DNA of 38,778 nucleotides from Condylostoma magnum. Its lineage: Eukaryota; Ciliophora; Heterotrichea; Heterotrichida; Condylostomatidae. This document shows, piece after piece, positions 22,501 through 35,911 of this stretch. Below the pieces are notes generated by a model. That model ran no database searches. It saw only the letters and a program-made list of their open reading frames with translations, and had not been told where the DNA came from. Position 1 is the first letter of the stretch. Every line of letters begins with the position of its first letter. The position numbers and the translations under genes were made by a program. The DNA lies in contig CAKKTI010000188.1 in NCBI GenBank assembly GCA_920105805.1, positions 1-38,778 on the forward strand, written 5' to 3'.

Positions 22501-25500
22501 AGTATACATGTGCCAAATCTCTTTATATAAATGTACCCGTCGTCACATGATGTGCAGTGAGAGCTGGCTTCTGTGCAACTAGAACAGCCCGTGTCACAAT
22601 TATCAGGGTCATTACTCAAGCAAATTCCATTCTATTCTGTTGTTGTCGAAGGGCACTCAGAAATACAGGCCCCGTCGTTGTAGAAAAAGGTAGGGTTGCA
22701 CTCGCTACACTCGTTTGCTTAGGGACCGTAGCAATTTGCACAGGTGTAGTGACAAGAAATGCAAAAACGATCAGGTTCAATTAGGAATTAGCCGTCTGGA
22801 CAGTCTGTAAGGCATTGGTACTACTCTTAGAGAGGACTCACTGAGGGAAATGGACATTGCCAGCATGTTGTACCGTCACCTGCGCATTTTTAGCAGGATT
22901 AGTCACACTCGTTGTCAGGCTTAAATGTAAAGAGAGTGACTGTTTAAGTATTGTCTCTGAAAATTAGCTCGTTGCTACTTGTGTACTTGATTTCTATAGT
23001 AAATGGATCAGAAGTACCTGGATTTGAATAATTAGTTACATCTGCTAGTTCAAAACCAATCATCACTGGGCCTTGCTCAGTCAGTGTTGTGTAATTATTC
23101 ACTCTTAGTGTCCTGTTGCTGTTGGTGCTGCAAGCCATGCCTCCATCAGTATTTATGTATGCGCTGCAGGTTCTTGTTGAGGATGGGATTATATACTGAT
23201 CTGGAAATGTTATCAATATATAAGTATTTAGTGGAATACTGCTGCTTGTAGTAAATATAAAGATGTAATTAGTTAAGCTATTCACTGTAGGGTTTTCAGG
23301 GTGGATTAAAGTATTTTCAATTGACATTGGTTCTAGTGAGCTTGTATAGGGAAGTTGGGTTTAATCAATTAAAGCATCAGTTAAAGCAGTTGATACATCC
23401 GATGGATCATCACTGTTCTCTTTAGTTTCTATATCTATTGTGTCACTAATTGTTCTTACACCATTAGGATTAATAAGTTATTCTAATATTAAGTGTATCT
23501 CACTATCTTTAGCACAATCACTAGTACTACAATAATTAGTAAAGGCGATTTAAGTAATAGCTCCGTCTGTTAATACTTCATTACACTCTATACTAGTCTA
23601 ATCTCCCCTTTTACACACAACTTCAGGATTAGGAAACAAATAAGCAGCTGGGAAATCGATAGTAATATAGTTATTTACCTAAGCTTCTTGTTAAGGAATA
23701 AGAGAGGATGTTTTGAACTTTAAGTCAATAACAACTGGGTTCAGTATAACGTTAGTGCTTCTTACTAAACTAAAATCATATACATCACCAGGAGTTAAGA
23801 TTAATCCAGTAGCATCAATAGTACCTAACTCAATTTTATAGTTATTTGATGTAACTATACTAGCACTGTAGCTATTGTAATTCCTAACTGAGTATCTATT
23901 CTCCATTCCATTAATTAGAAATTAGAAATCTGTGTTTAAAAGGCAATTACTAGCACTAGTGCAAGCATTTATAGATACCTTTTCAATAGATCCATCTGAA
24001 TGAGTAGAAACAATAGAACATGATCTACTAGTTCCGTTATCTGAGCAACTTAATGAAGATCCCTCGGTATCTGGGTATATGGCTGAAATAGGAAAATCGA
24101 ATTGTATTTTAGAATCAGCTGGAAGATCTAAGCTACTTCTTAATTATATAGATAACCCAATGTCCCCTGAGACCACGTTACTAGTTTTGCTAATACTACT
24201 TATAGTCAGTATCTTAGGAGTTAAAGTAGAATAAAACACATTGCTAGTAATTTTATCAACAATTCCTTGTCCTTGAGTAGGATCTACAATATCTTTATGA
24301 TGTAAGTAAATCTATAGAGATGTAGTGTAAGTATCTATAACAAAAGAAGGATTTCTGGCATTTAAAAACTCGATATAAAACTAGGCTCCAGTTGCTATAT
24401 TAGTTGAATTTATAAGTGTGAGTTTTCTAAATAATCCTGTATCAGAATGAGTGCAACCAGGCAACAAATTACTAGTGTCTACTGGGGCAACTCCCCATTA
24501 ACATACTTCTACATGGTAAAAGGTGATTTGATCTTAAGGAAGATATACGGAAACAGTGTAATCTGCTGTAGCTGCATGTGTTGTTTAAAAGCTGAATAAA
24601 AAGTTATGTTACTCTCCTACTTCACTGTTACTTCTAGATATAGTATTACCGTTCTCAATAGTAATAGCTCCAGGAATAGCTTAAATTTGCCCAAACTAAG
24701 GACTCTAACATATCAAATTAGTTGTGAATATAGTATATAAGTACATTTGTATGTAATCTGTAGTAGTTGTATCATAAGGATTAATAGCGCCTACAATAGA
24801 AATATTAGGAGACGTGTTATTCCATTAAATTTGTTAGCAAGTCAATGTTTATGAACTAATACTACAATTAGATACACTGTCTCCATTAGATTCCTCAACT
24901 GTAATCCCTGAAATATTAATAGCACTAGGGAAAATAATTTCCATTTTAGAGTCAAAAGTAGTCTGTATCTCAAACTGAAATCTGTAATTAGTAATAACTC
25001 TAATAGAGAAATCATTAGGAATGATAGAAGTATTCGATAAATTGCAAGCCTGGGTAATTTAACCGGAAACAGTATGCTACAACTCGTCTATGGGATATCC
25101 TATTAAATGCTAAACTATCAGATTCATTTAAATATTAGATCCTATTGACTTTGGATTTGTAACTGAATCTATGATAAAAGTAAACACAGTACTTCCATCT
25201 ACTGCCAAATCTCCATCAGGAAACAAATTGTTTACTTACAAAACATTACTTATTTTAGTCAATCCATTTCCTACAGTCCTCTCCACTGTTCCATTAGGTG
25301 TCGTTGCAACCACCTTTACAGACAAAGGAATTTCTATACCAGATCCTGAGAAATCTAAAACGATATTACTATTCTAAATAACAGTGCTTTATGGTCTAAA
25401 AGCAACTGTATATATACTATTACTTATAACTCTATTACTACTCGTGCTAAAACTATCAAAAGTAAGTGTTCCTGATCAAATCTTTATCTAATACTAGCCA

Positions 25501-25937
25501 GATAGAGTAGCTTCAGGAGTTCCTGAGTTTACTGAGGAAAATAATGTCAGGGTGTAAGGGTTGCTCAACGGCATTGAGTAGTCTGGATTGCCAAGATTTC
25601 CAAATTTGATGAAAAATTAAGCCGAGTCTGCTTAGCCACTTAGACGGATTTTAAGGTTTCTGTTGTCTTTTACACAGGTGGAGTCTACTCAAGGGCCGGT
25701 AATGGATGTTAAAGACACTTAGCATATGCTGTAAGAGGTAGGGACTTTAAAGGTGTCTGGAACTGTCGCTTAGATGTAGTAGTCTTTTGAAGGGTCTGAG
25801 GTTGTTGCTAAAGTTGTGTCGAATTCAAATTTAAGAGAGTGGTATCCGAGTTGTTAGACTACTTCATTCTAGACTTCAATGTTACGGTTCATGGTAAAGT
25901 CTATTGCTAGGGCAAAGGTTGTCAAGAGGAAGAACAT
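19518..25937 (-). CDS. Giant Cys-rich (furin-like repeat) multi-pass membrane protein
   Basis: This 2139-aa protein comes from one uninterrupted 6.4-kb frame. It has a signal peptide (MFFLLTTFALA). Residues about 20-990 are repeated extracellular beta-rich modules of roughly 170-200 aa, each with a FPxxY-type strand and a pair of cysteines. Residues about 1000-1925 are a long run of furin/growth-factor-receptor-type Cys repeats (CxxC…CxxCxG, CVxxCPxGxY). The last 210 residues hold about six hydrophobic segments, the first being YALIAETIILLVLVLLSYCV. Large proteins with Cys repeats and a C-terminal membrane domain are common in ciliates, and their function is mostly unknown. A surface receptor or adhesion role is inference. 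It ends at TAG 19520-19518. Confidence 0.85.
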
Positions 25938-26261
25938 TTTTAAATGTATGAAATTATGTAAGATTATAGTATGGGAAGTATTGATAGTTATTTCGAATAA
26001 TGTTAATAGATTTATTACTTTTGGAGTTAATTAAGTGATCAATTAAACCTGTATACTTAAATAATTATAAAGATTTAAGAGATTTTTAGATTATTTCGAA
26101 TTAAATTGGCAATCTCTAATAGATACTATGGAATTCTATTTAGCATACCTTAGTTCTTACTTAATTGAGTGATATGTATTCACTACTATAAGTCTAATAA
26201 ATTAAAGAACTAATATCAACAAAAACAATCTTATTTACTTTCAAAATTCCATAACCTAAAA
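25938..26261. other. 324-bp AT-rich intergenic spacer
   Basis: This lies between the ABCE1 stop and the start of the giant Cys-rich gene on the same strand. I see only A/T-rich sequence with short T- and A-runs, no sustained coding frame with protein-like content, no tRNA box motifs and no repeat. It probably holds the promoter of the Cys-rich gene. It is the second-longest gene-free stretch in the window. Confidence 0.6.
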
Positions 26262-28064
26262 CTAATCTTCCATCAAGAAATAATTTCCGCTATTCTTCTG
26301 CTCTTGATCTTTCTGTGAATTTAACTTATTAATCCTTGGTCTGTAATTTGCCGGATCCCTCCTAAACGTAATATTCATATTCTGCAAGAACCTATTCATT
26401 CCAGTGATTAAATTCTACGGAGCAGTTGAAACAGTCTCAATACTAGGTTATCCTTCAAATACAATAACTCTATCAGCTAAATATGTAGCCATAATAAAAT
26501 CATGCTCAACAATAAACGCAGCTTTTTGGTTATTTAAAATGAACCTTTTGATAACCTTAGCAGCAATAATACGTTACTCAGAGTCAAGGTAAGCAGAAGG
26601 CTCATCAATTAAATAAATATCAGCAGGTTTTCCAAGTGCTAGAATGATTGCAACTCTTTATAACTCACCTCCAGATAGCGCCGTGACTTATTAATCAATG
26701 ATAGGATCCAATAGCAGTGGTCTAGTAACTTCTGATACGAAATGAGCATCCATGTATGTATTCCTAATCCTCTAATGCAGTAGATTCCTTACAGTTCCTT
26801 AATAATTTCCGGACAACACCTGGGGTTTATACGAGACATTCAGCTGAGGCAGCTCATTTTCATCATCAGGCTTGATTTACCCAGCTAGCATTTATATAAA
26901 CGTTGATTTTCCAGTTCCATTCTCCCCAAGCATCACTACAATCTCTGAGTTAGTGAATCCTCCTTACTCTACATTCAGTTTAAACCCGTCGAATGTCTTA
27001 CTCATATCAGGGTACCTATAATTTCTTGAAATATCCCCATGAAGTATCTCCTCAGTTGTATCTGCTACTTTAAAACTTAACGAGGTCTGTCTAAACCTCA
27101 AATTCTCAGTGGGTATAAATCCATCTAAAAACACGTTGATTCCTTCCCTTACACTATACGGAAGAGTAATCACTCCATATGCAGCAGCCTGTCCGTATAA
27201 AACACATATAAAATCACTTAAATAATCCAGAATAGCCAGATCATGCTCAACACAAATAACATAATTATGATCAGATAATAAACTTCTAATAGTCTACGAT
27301 GCATTTAGCCTCTACTTCACATCTAAGTAACTGGAGGGCTCATCAAACATATACACATCACTGTTCTATACTGCTACTACTCCTAAAGCAAATCTTTATA
27401 GCTCTCCTCCGGAGAGCGTCGCTATTTACCTCCCTAGAATCGGCTATAGATCCAATGCATCTACTACTTATTCAAACACTCCCCTTTAGTTCTTAGCCCT
27501 AAGAATGTTCTCCACAACTCCCTTAACTGCTTTAGGAATATAGTCTACATACTACGGCTTTATAATTGCCTTTAGATTCTACTCTATTATTCTAGTAAAG
27601 TAGTTCTATAGGTCAGATCCTCTATAGTTTAGCAGAATCTCTTGCCAGTCTGGGGGCTCAGCAAATCTTCCAAGATTAGGTTTGAGTTTCCCTGATAAGA
27701 TCTTAAGAGCTGTAGATTTGCCTATACCGTTTTAGCCCACAAGGCCTAGCACTTATCCGGTCCTTGGCATTGGAAGACGGTGGAGCTTAAACATGTTTTG
27801 GCCGTATCTATGCGTTGTATCGCGGTTAAGACTAGAGGGAAGGTTTATTATGTGGATGGCATGGTAAGGACATCGTTTTACGCATTGGCCGCAGCCAATG
27901 CAAAGCTCCTCAGATATCAAAGACATTGGAGAGTCTTTTACAACCTCAATACAGATTTTACCTTGTTTATTTAGAGGGCAGGCTCGCTTGCATTCTAATT
28001 AACATTTCTTAGGCTTACATTTGTCCTTGGCTACTATGGCTATTCTGGTAAGCTTTTCTTCCAT
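26262..28064 (-). CDS. ABCE1: ABCE1/Rli1, ribosome-recycling Fe-S ABC ATPase
   Basis: The 600-aa protein (family about 600) splits ribosomes after termination. Two 4Fe-4S clusters near the N-terminus are complete: [15 protein letters not shown] and [15 protein letters not shown] site 1 has GQNGIGKST, LSGGELQRF and DEPSSYLD. Site 2 has [17 protein letters not shown] and DEPSAYLD. The hinge and C-terminus ([17 protein letters not shown]) are near-canonical. TAA and TAG encode the conserved Gln of both signature motifs and of DVKQRL and DSEQR, which fixes UAR as Gln. The gene stops at TAG (26264-26262) right after SGNYFLMED, where the family ends (SGNYFFLDD). The final Gln codons are CAA/CAG. 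It is the best calibrator of the code here. Confidence 0.98.
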
Positions 28065-28232
28065 TTATTATAGGAGAGTAGGCTGTATTAAGTTGTTAGA
28101 CGGTTAGGAGATGTACGGAAAGTGTTAGTATATTTCATACTGTAATTATTTAGTTACTAATGTTTAAAATTATTTGTAGAAGGTTCGTTGAATTAAATTT
28201 CATCCAGTTTGTATTGTAAAATTTAAAGTAAT

Positions 28233-28874
28233 ATGAAAGGAAAAATTATAAAAGCTCCTAAATTCAGTCACCAAACACGTACTGAGATCAAATAATCCTA
28301 ACAAGATCTACCTTTTATGTTTTCTATCAACCTTTCTGATGATATGTCCTCAACACATAGTACATCCGCCTCTCTTTTGAAAACTGAAGAGTCTTTTACT
28401 TCAAGGCAAATTAAGAAAGAAAAACTTAGATCTTAGTTTAAATAAGAACTATGTAAAATAGGCCTATCAGAAAAGCAACTCATGGAAAGAAATCCTGTGA
28501 AAAATGCATCTAGAGACAATTCTCCTGAGGATTCAAGAGGGCTGCCTTTTCAAAGAAGAGCTAGAAGTAATTCTCCGTAGAGAGAATCGTTGAAAATATA
28601 CGACAGACAGAACTTTCTTGAATTTCCTTAGAATGAGCCTATTATTCCTACTAAAGACATCAATTTTAATGATGGACTTAAATGCTTGTCTGGGGATGCT
28701 ATGAGATTTGAAGAAGATGAAGATTTGAGGACTATTAAGCAACAGTATAAATAATTACTGCAGTAGGCTTAGAGACCAGCAGGAGATGATGAGGAGTTAG
28801 ACGATGATTCTTGGGATGAATTTATGAAAATGGATGAATGCTCTTCCATAACTAAATTTTTCTCAAATATTTAG
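28233..28874 (+). CDS. Hydrophilic protein, possibly tail-anchored, family unknown
   Basis: The first 213 residues are basic, Ser-rich and disordered-looking, then acidic (DDDSWDEFMKMD). No domain is recognised. TAG at 28872-28874 is taken as stop, with a TAA three codons on. If both are read as Gln, the frame runs to TAA 28923-28925 (230 aa) and ends in a 16-residue hydrophobic stretch, LVQCIITIFLFSIYIV, which would make a tail anchor. Sense TAR codons are otherwise rare this close to stops, which favours the short form, but the hydrophobic tail is a real hint for the long one. The 5' end faces ABCE1 across 168 bp. Confidence 0.5.
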
Positions 28875-29004
28875 TTGGTATAATGTATTATTACTATATT
28901 CTTGTTTAGTATCTATATTGTTTAATATAAAATACAATCAATATATAATAGGATAGCTATATAACAGATACACTAGTTATATACGTTGCCATATAATTAT
29001 CACC

Positions 29005-29478
29005 ATGTCAGTTTATAGTGGATTCGCCTCAAGGCAGTTAGAAAGCAACTACTATGAAATATTAAACGAGCTTATTGGAATACTAAGCAATAAGTTACTA
29101 GAAATCTCGACAGATAGAACATGAAATAAGAAATTCTTAACCTCTTATAACAGACTAGAAACAATTGAAGAATAAAAAGTAAGCTTTCCCAAGCTAAACA
29201 AAGCCTGTGCAAAACTGAAACAAAAGCTTACACAGCAGCCCAATATAGAAAAACGCAGATTTTCAAAGTCAACAGATTTCAACTCAATACAAGAAATTGC
29301 CCCTCCGAGCCTTTCCCTCCTCAAAATCCCAGTTCCCTTCTACAGCATGAAATCCACAGTTCCTACCAATCACATTACTAAAAGATCAGTAACCACTTCT
29401 AGATTTAAACCAAAAACCAAGAAATCTGGAAAACTTCAAAACTCAATTCTTAAAAATTGGATTTTCCTAAATCGTTAA
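29005..29478 (+). CDS. Small basic protein, family unknown
   Basis: This is a 157-aa protein. A helical N-terminal 75 residues (ESNYYEILNELIGILSNKLL) precede a Lys/Ser/Pro-rich basic tail. One Trp is TGA (DRTWNKK). It ends at TAA 29476-29478, with TAA codons again 2 and 4 codons later. The next gene's ATG is 13 bp downstream, which makes a shared transcription setting with the C2-like/coiled-coil gene plausible. No homologue is recognised. Confidence 0.6.
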
Positions 29479-29491
29479 ACTTAAATTTAAA

Positions 29492-31441
29492 ATGTTTAAA
29501 CGAGATAATCTAGAGCTAACAGTTCTGAAAACTGATGGAGTAGACATAGACCCGTCCTCTCTGGGATGCTATATCACTGTAGATGGGCGCCTTTTTGATG
29601 TTATAACTCCGCTTACTATAGACAATGAGGACGTGGTTTCAGATCTTCCGTCTAATGGCACTGTGCGGCTGGTTATAAAATGCATAAAAGAAGCTGATTT
29701 TACTGTAGGAACTGCTTCTTTTAGGATATAAGATCTACCAAATGAAGGACTGCAGTGGATTCCTTTGTTTCCTCCAGAAAGTAAAAAGGATTATGTATAT
29801 GATTTTGAATAAGTTGAGTCACCTAAAGTGCTTATATAGGTAATATAGGCGAAGATACTGTCACCTGTGGCTGAAATTACGGAAAACTCAGTTGATGAGA
29901 GCTAGTAAAATGATTATTATGAAGATTATAGCTAATAGGTGCATATGTCGGTACTAGAGCAGCCGATGAGTGAAGCTAGGACCGATATGTCAGAAATAAG
30001 CAATGCTACTGCAGATAATGGAGATGAAATGTCACAGGCTCTTTAAAAGTGTAGAATTTAGTTGAAAAGATAACTTATTCTACAGGAAGATCTAACTGAC
30101 TAATTGTAGCATTAATAAGATAGAATTGATTAAGAAATACATAGTAAAGAAACCTTAAAGAGATAAATTGATTCTTTGAGCTAAGAGTTTGGAGCAAGTT
30201 TATAAAGATCATAGTAAAGAGAAACTGAGCTAATGAATTAAATTGAGGCTCAAAGTTAAGAGATTGTTGCTTTGAAATCTTAAGTGTAAGAAACTTAAGT
30301 TTAATCTAATAAACTAACGTTAGAAAGAGATTAATTACTAGAGTAACTTAAAATGCTTGAATGTTGTAATAGCCAGTAAGAAAATAAGTTGCTTAAAGAA
30401 GAAATAAAGGGACTGAAGGATTAATTAAACTGTATATAAAACTAAAGAACTAGTTTACAAAAGAAATTTGACCAATTGAGAATAGATTGGGATGATTAAG
30501 TTGTTTAGGAGAAGGATGATCCTGTAGATAAGCAAAAATTAATTGATACAGAGAGCTAGTTAAAGGAAGCTAGATAATAATTACAGCATTTTAGATAGGT
30601 GTTTGATGACTTATCAGATTAAGTGGAATAAGAGTAAGAAAGCATGAGGCAACAAATGGATAAAAAGGTATAAAAGTTAAATGGGCATTTATATGAAGTA
30701 TAGTAAGAAAATAAGGATTTATAGGAACAAATTGAATTGTTATTATAAGAGAAAGAAGATATATAAGCTAATATTGATAATACTAATATAGATGGTTATA
30801 GACAAGCCATTATATAATATGAGCAAATTGTAGGAAATTTACAAGATGAGCTGCAAGCTAGTTAAAATTAGCTAAAAAAATTCAAAGAAGAATAAACTCA
30901 AAAAGCTAATCTGAATATAAATAAACTTAACTAAACAAAGTATAGTCCTATAAGAGAATAATCAAGTAGAGATGCTAATTCAATGTTACTAAAAAATCTA
31001 AACACATTGAAGGCAATACTGCAATAACATAATGTCTACCAATTTTTCAAAATAACACCAAGTGGAGAGCTGATATTCGGTAAAACTACAATACTACATA
31101 AAAACATAGGAGGTGTTATAAAATTGTCTTTTAATAAAGGACAGTATATAACTGTATAGGAATTTATATAAAAGTATGTTGTGTCTAATTGCCGTACTTA
31201 GGATACACAAGAAAATCTAGAATCACTTGAGTCAGTATAGCACAAATGTTCTTTCTAATAAGACTTTGATTCAGAAGATACTGAAAATTAGGTATAAAGG
31301 GAATCAATAGGTAAAAGATCTGTTTCACCCGGAGGTAAGCGTTTTTAAAATTCAACTGTAAGTTCTCAAAGAAAAACTATTCCAAGGAAGAAACGACCTT
31401 TACAGCAAATCGCATAAGTATGGGACCATAGAAACACTTAG
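29492..31441 (+). CDS. C2-like N-terminal domain plus long coiled coil
   Basis: This is a 649-aa protein. Residues 1-105 look like a beta-sandwich (LELTVLKTDGVD, CYITVDGRLFDV, GTVRLVIKCI, TVGTASFRI), as in C2 or NT-C2 domains of cytoskeletal proteins. No Ca2+-binding Asp cluster is obvious. Residues about 175-500 are Gln/Glu-rich coiled coil, and the C-terminal part is basic. Many Gln are TAA/TAG. It ends at TAG TAA (31439-31444). Here a sense TAA lies only seven codons before the stop, the closest in the window, so the exact end is less sure. A centriolar or cilium-associated role is only a guess. Confidence 0.7.
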
Positions 31442-31563
31442 TAAATTATTAAAATGAATTCTGAGCGTTTTATACTTATTCCTTATATCTGCATGAAACC
31501 CAATGCATATAATACAGCTTAGTTGTTATAGTCTTAAGTAGAAATTACTTAACAATAATTTAA

Positions 31564-33054
<1,491 letters not shown>

Positions 33055-33158
33055 TTTAATAATATGTTTACTTTACTAGTGCTGTTTATTACAAAATATG
33101 CTAAATGCAAAGTTATGAACTAATAGAAATATCATAAAGTTTTAATTATCTATAATAA

Positions 33159-34313
33159 TCAAGTAAAGAACTCTTTCAACTCATTTCTGTACTTTTTAAC
33201 TAGTCTTATATGACTTCTTAAAGATTTCTCTGATTAGTTTGTTAATACTTTATCTAAATTTCTGTATATCAACCTGTATGGAGTGTATGGAAGCTCAAAT
33301 CTTTCAACATTTTACCTGGCTGGTATCAATTAAGGATTATAATTTTCCCTGTTTATTATCTTAGGCATAAGCTTATCATGTGGTAACTATCCAAAAGAAT
33401 CTAATTAAGTATTATGTATCTAAAACTTAAAATAAGGATTAGAAAAGTTTTTCCGTTATGCTTTAGCAAATTACCTAGTTTTCGTTTAAAATTTGTCTAA
33501 AAACTGCTAAAAATGTAATTTTGTTCTATTAAACCCTGGTCCTTAATCTGCAGCTAATTCCCATATATTTTCTAAATACTCTAAAGATTCTTTATATCCA
33601 ATAGAATTGTGAGGATTCCTGCTTTTTCTTTATATAATTCCATTCACAATTAGCTCGATTACTTCCTCTACTAAGCCCTTTTAAATCATCTGCTCACACC
33701 TATGATCTAAAATCCTTTAAAGAGTTACAATTGGAGTTTCAACATAGTGGAAATCAACTGGAAATAAAGGCTCAGTTTCGAATTTTAGTTAATTTACTTT
33801 TGCTAGTTTTAAGGCGATGGTTCTATGTAGTCTTGTATAGTCGTTTTTACTAAAATTTATTTCGAAATCTCCAACAGCTTACTTAGCTGCAATTAAAGCT
33901 TCATCTCAATTGTGTAAGTGGTTATTTATTATATTCTATGCTTAATGGTTATGTTCTAAAGTAACTTCTTGACTATCATACCCTCCTTTGTATAGTAAAA
34001 ATTTTAAGTATAGCCAGCTGCCTCCTTCTATTATTGGTGGTTTTCCCTGGCCTAATAAGTCAAATATATGTTAGCGAGCTGTTTCTGCATACTCTCAACC
34101 TGAAATTTCTTATGATGCATTGTATTGATTCAGCATTTTATAATCAACCTTTTATGTCATCTTTTCATTAGGTTTGTTGGAGCCTATGTCAAAATGCTTG
34201 TAAATTTATACAGAATCTGTTATAATTATTGAGGAGTTGAGGTATTTTGCTAGATTGTAAGCTATTTGGGATTTTCCTACTCCTGTAGATCCTGCTATCA
34301 AAATAGCTTTCAT
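33159..34313 (-). CDS. MOD5: tRNA dimethylallyltransferase (MiaA/Mod5/TRIT1)
   Basis: The 384-aa enzyme transfers an isopentenyl group to adenine 37 of tRNAs reading UNN codons. It has the P-loop GSTGVGKS (8-15), SIIITDSVQIYKHFDIGSNKP with the catalytic Asp, the IIEGGSWLYLKFL block, DYTRLHRTIALKLA and the substrate segment RNPHNSIGYKESLEYL. The C-terminus has no C2H2 zinc finger, unlike yeast Mod5 and human TRIT1, so it looks bacterial or organellar in layout. Trp in SGWEYA and HNWDEA is TGA. It ends at TGA 33161-33159, 104 bp from the NDR stop. i6A37 affects decoding of U-starting codons, which include all the reassigned stops. Confidence 0.93.
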
Positions 34314-34459
34314 TTTTATAACAAATGACTACTTCAATTGAAATGGTATATTATGCTTTCTAAGCATAATTAAAAATACTTAAATATAGAATGTTATACA
34401 GTTAATACCTAAATAATAATACTCATCCTATTTTAGCGATCCATATAAGGATATCTTAT

Positions 34460-35563
34460 TTATTTTTGAACATCAACAGCTCTATCAAAGCTTTAATTCA
34501 TTATTGCATTCTTCCTCCTAAGACTTTTTGCATTGGACCTCATTTACTTTCTTTCCCTTGAAGCAGCTATAGATCTTGATAATATTCTTTGCTACTAGCT
34601 TTGATTTTAAATTGATTAGTTCTTATTTTCCATTACAGAGTGCATAATTTATACATAGCTATCAACCGGAGAAATAAAAGGAAGTCTACTAGTTTTTATT
34701 TACCTATTAAATCGTTTATTACAGCTCAAGTTGGGAAATTCAGGGTCTAAATAACTCTATGCAATGTTTTGATAAAAGAAGTTCAGGAAATTGTCAGAAC
34801 AGATGAATGACTTCTTTGGGTTTTATTATAATAACTTCATGTAATGTTGCAGTATATTACTTATTAAAGAAGGCTATTCATTATACTAGCTTAATGTATC
34901 CGACAGTATCTATAAAGATTTATCAATGTTTTGCCTATACTCACTATTAACTGCAGCCATGCAAATGGAAACAATTCCGTATAAATTTCTTATGATGTTA
35001 GCTTAAATTTATGTGCTAATTTACTTATTAATTATTTCATTGATCAAGTGAGCTGTATGGGAGATATAATTTGAAGCTTGTTTAAATCTTTATAAATTCC
35101 ATAAAACAATAAAACTTATCAGATTTGTAAGAATTTCATAATCTTTATTTGGTATATTTATTATGTTGGAAATTACTAATACAGTGCTTTATGAATCATA
35201 TAAGAATTTAATAGCTCCTGACATATCGTTCATTCTACGTATTAATTACCTTAACATAAGGAATGCCAAATTGTTCGTTGTACAAAGACGACTAAACAGA
35301 TTAATTTCTTGTATTTGAATAAGTTTATGAAGATTCATATCGGCCTATACAGATTTCTATAGAAACTCATAGGCATCGCTCAAAAAGTTCGCCTTAATGC
35401 ATGTGATTCCAACCTGATTACATAATTCAATAAAATCGCTGTATTTTTGGCTTATTTTTAAGTTAGAGTATCCTTTTAGCTGTTTAAATTTTTCTAACTT
35501 CTATTGACGCTACTAAACAATATGCTTAAAATCTTTGATGCTTAGACTTTATCTATAGTTCAT
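34460..35563 (-). CDS. Helical repeat protein, family unknown
   Basis: The product is about 367 aa. It is almost all alpha-helical with short repeating hydrophobic units (YSDFIELCNQVGITCIKAN, AYEFLQKSVQADMNLHK), like a divergent TPR/alpha-solenoid. A basic tail follows (RSIAASRERKQMRSNAKSLR). Gln is very common and mainly TAA/TAG. The end is uncertain: TAA 34462-34460, TAA 34435-34433 and TGA 34336-34334 are all in frame. I take the first because protein-like content drops there. It diverges from the MGCC gene across 348 bp. Confidence 0.55.
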
Positions 35564-35911
35564 TTTAATGTTAGATTTTATAGTAATAAGTTGTTTGAGT
35601 TTTATTAAGGAGTGTTGTTTGATTAATGTGAGAACATATGAAATTCTGATTTTATAGATGAAAAATACTATCTTATGTTAGCAATAAAGATTTAGAGTAT
35701 TATTATAATTTTTCGTACCTTAAAGCAAAGTGTATGTGATCAATCTTTATTTATCTAAAAATCGCAAAAAAAGTAATAATACATTATCAACTTATTACAA
35801 AATAATTAAGAGATGAATAAACTAGTTTTATTAATTAAATAAATTACAAAGTAATAATCTAGTAAGATTATAATCCCTTTCTGTGACTATTATTATACGA
35901 AACAAATAAAA
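35564..35911. other. 348-bp AT-rich divergent intergenic region
   Basis: This is the longest gene-free stretch. It separates the starts of the helical repeat gene (-) and the second MGCC gene (+), so it should hold both promoters. I see only A/T-rich sequence with runs of A and T, and no recognisable RNA gene, repeat or conserved box. Confidence 0.6.
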
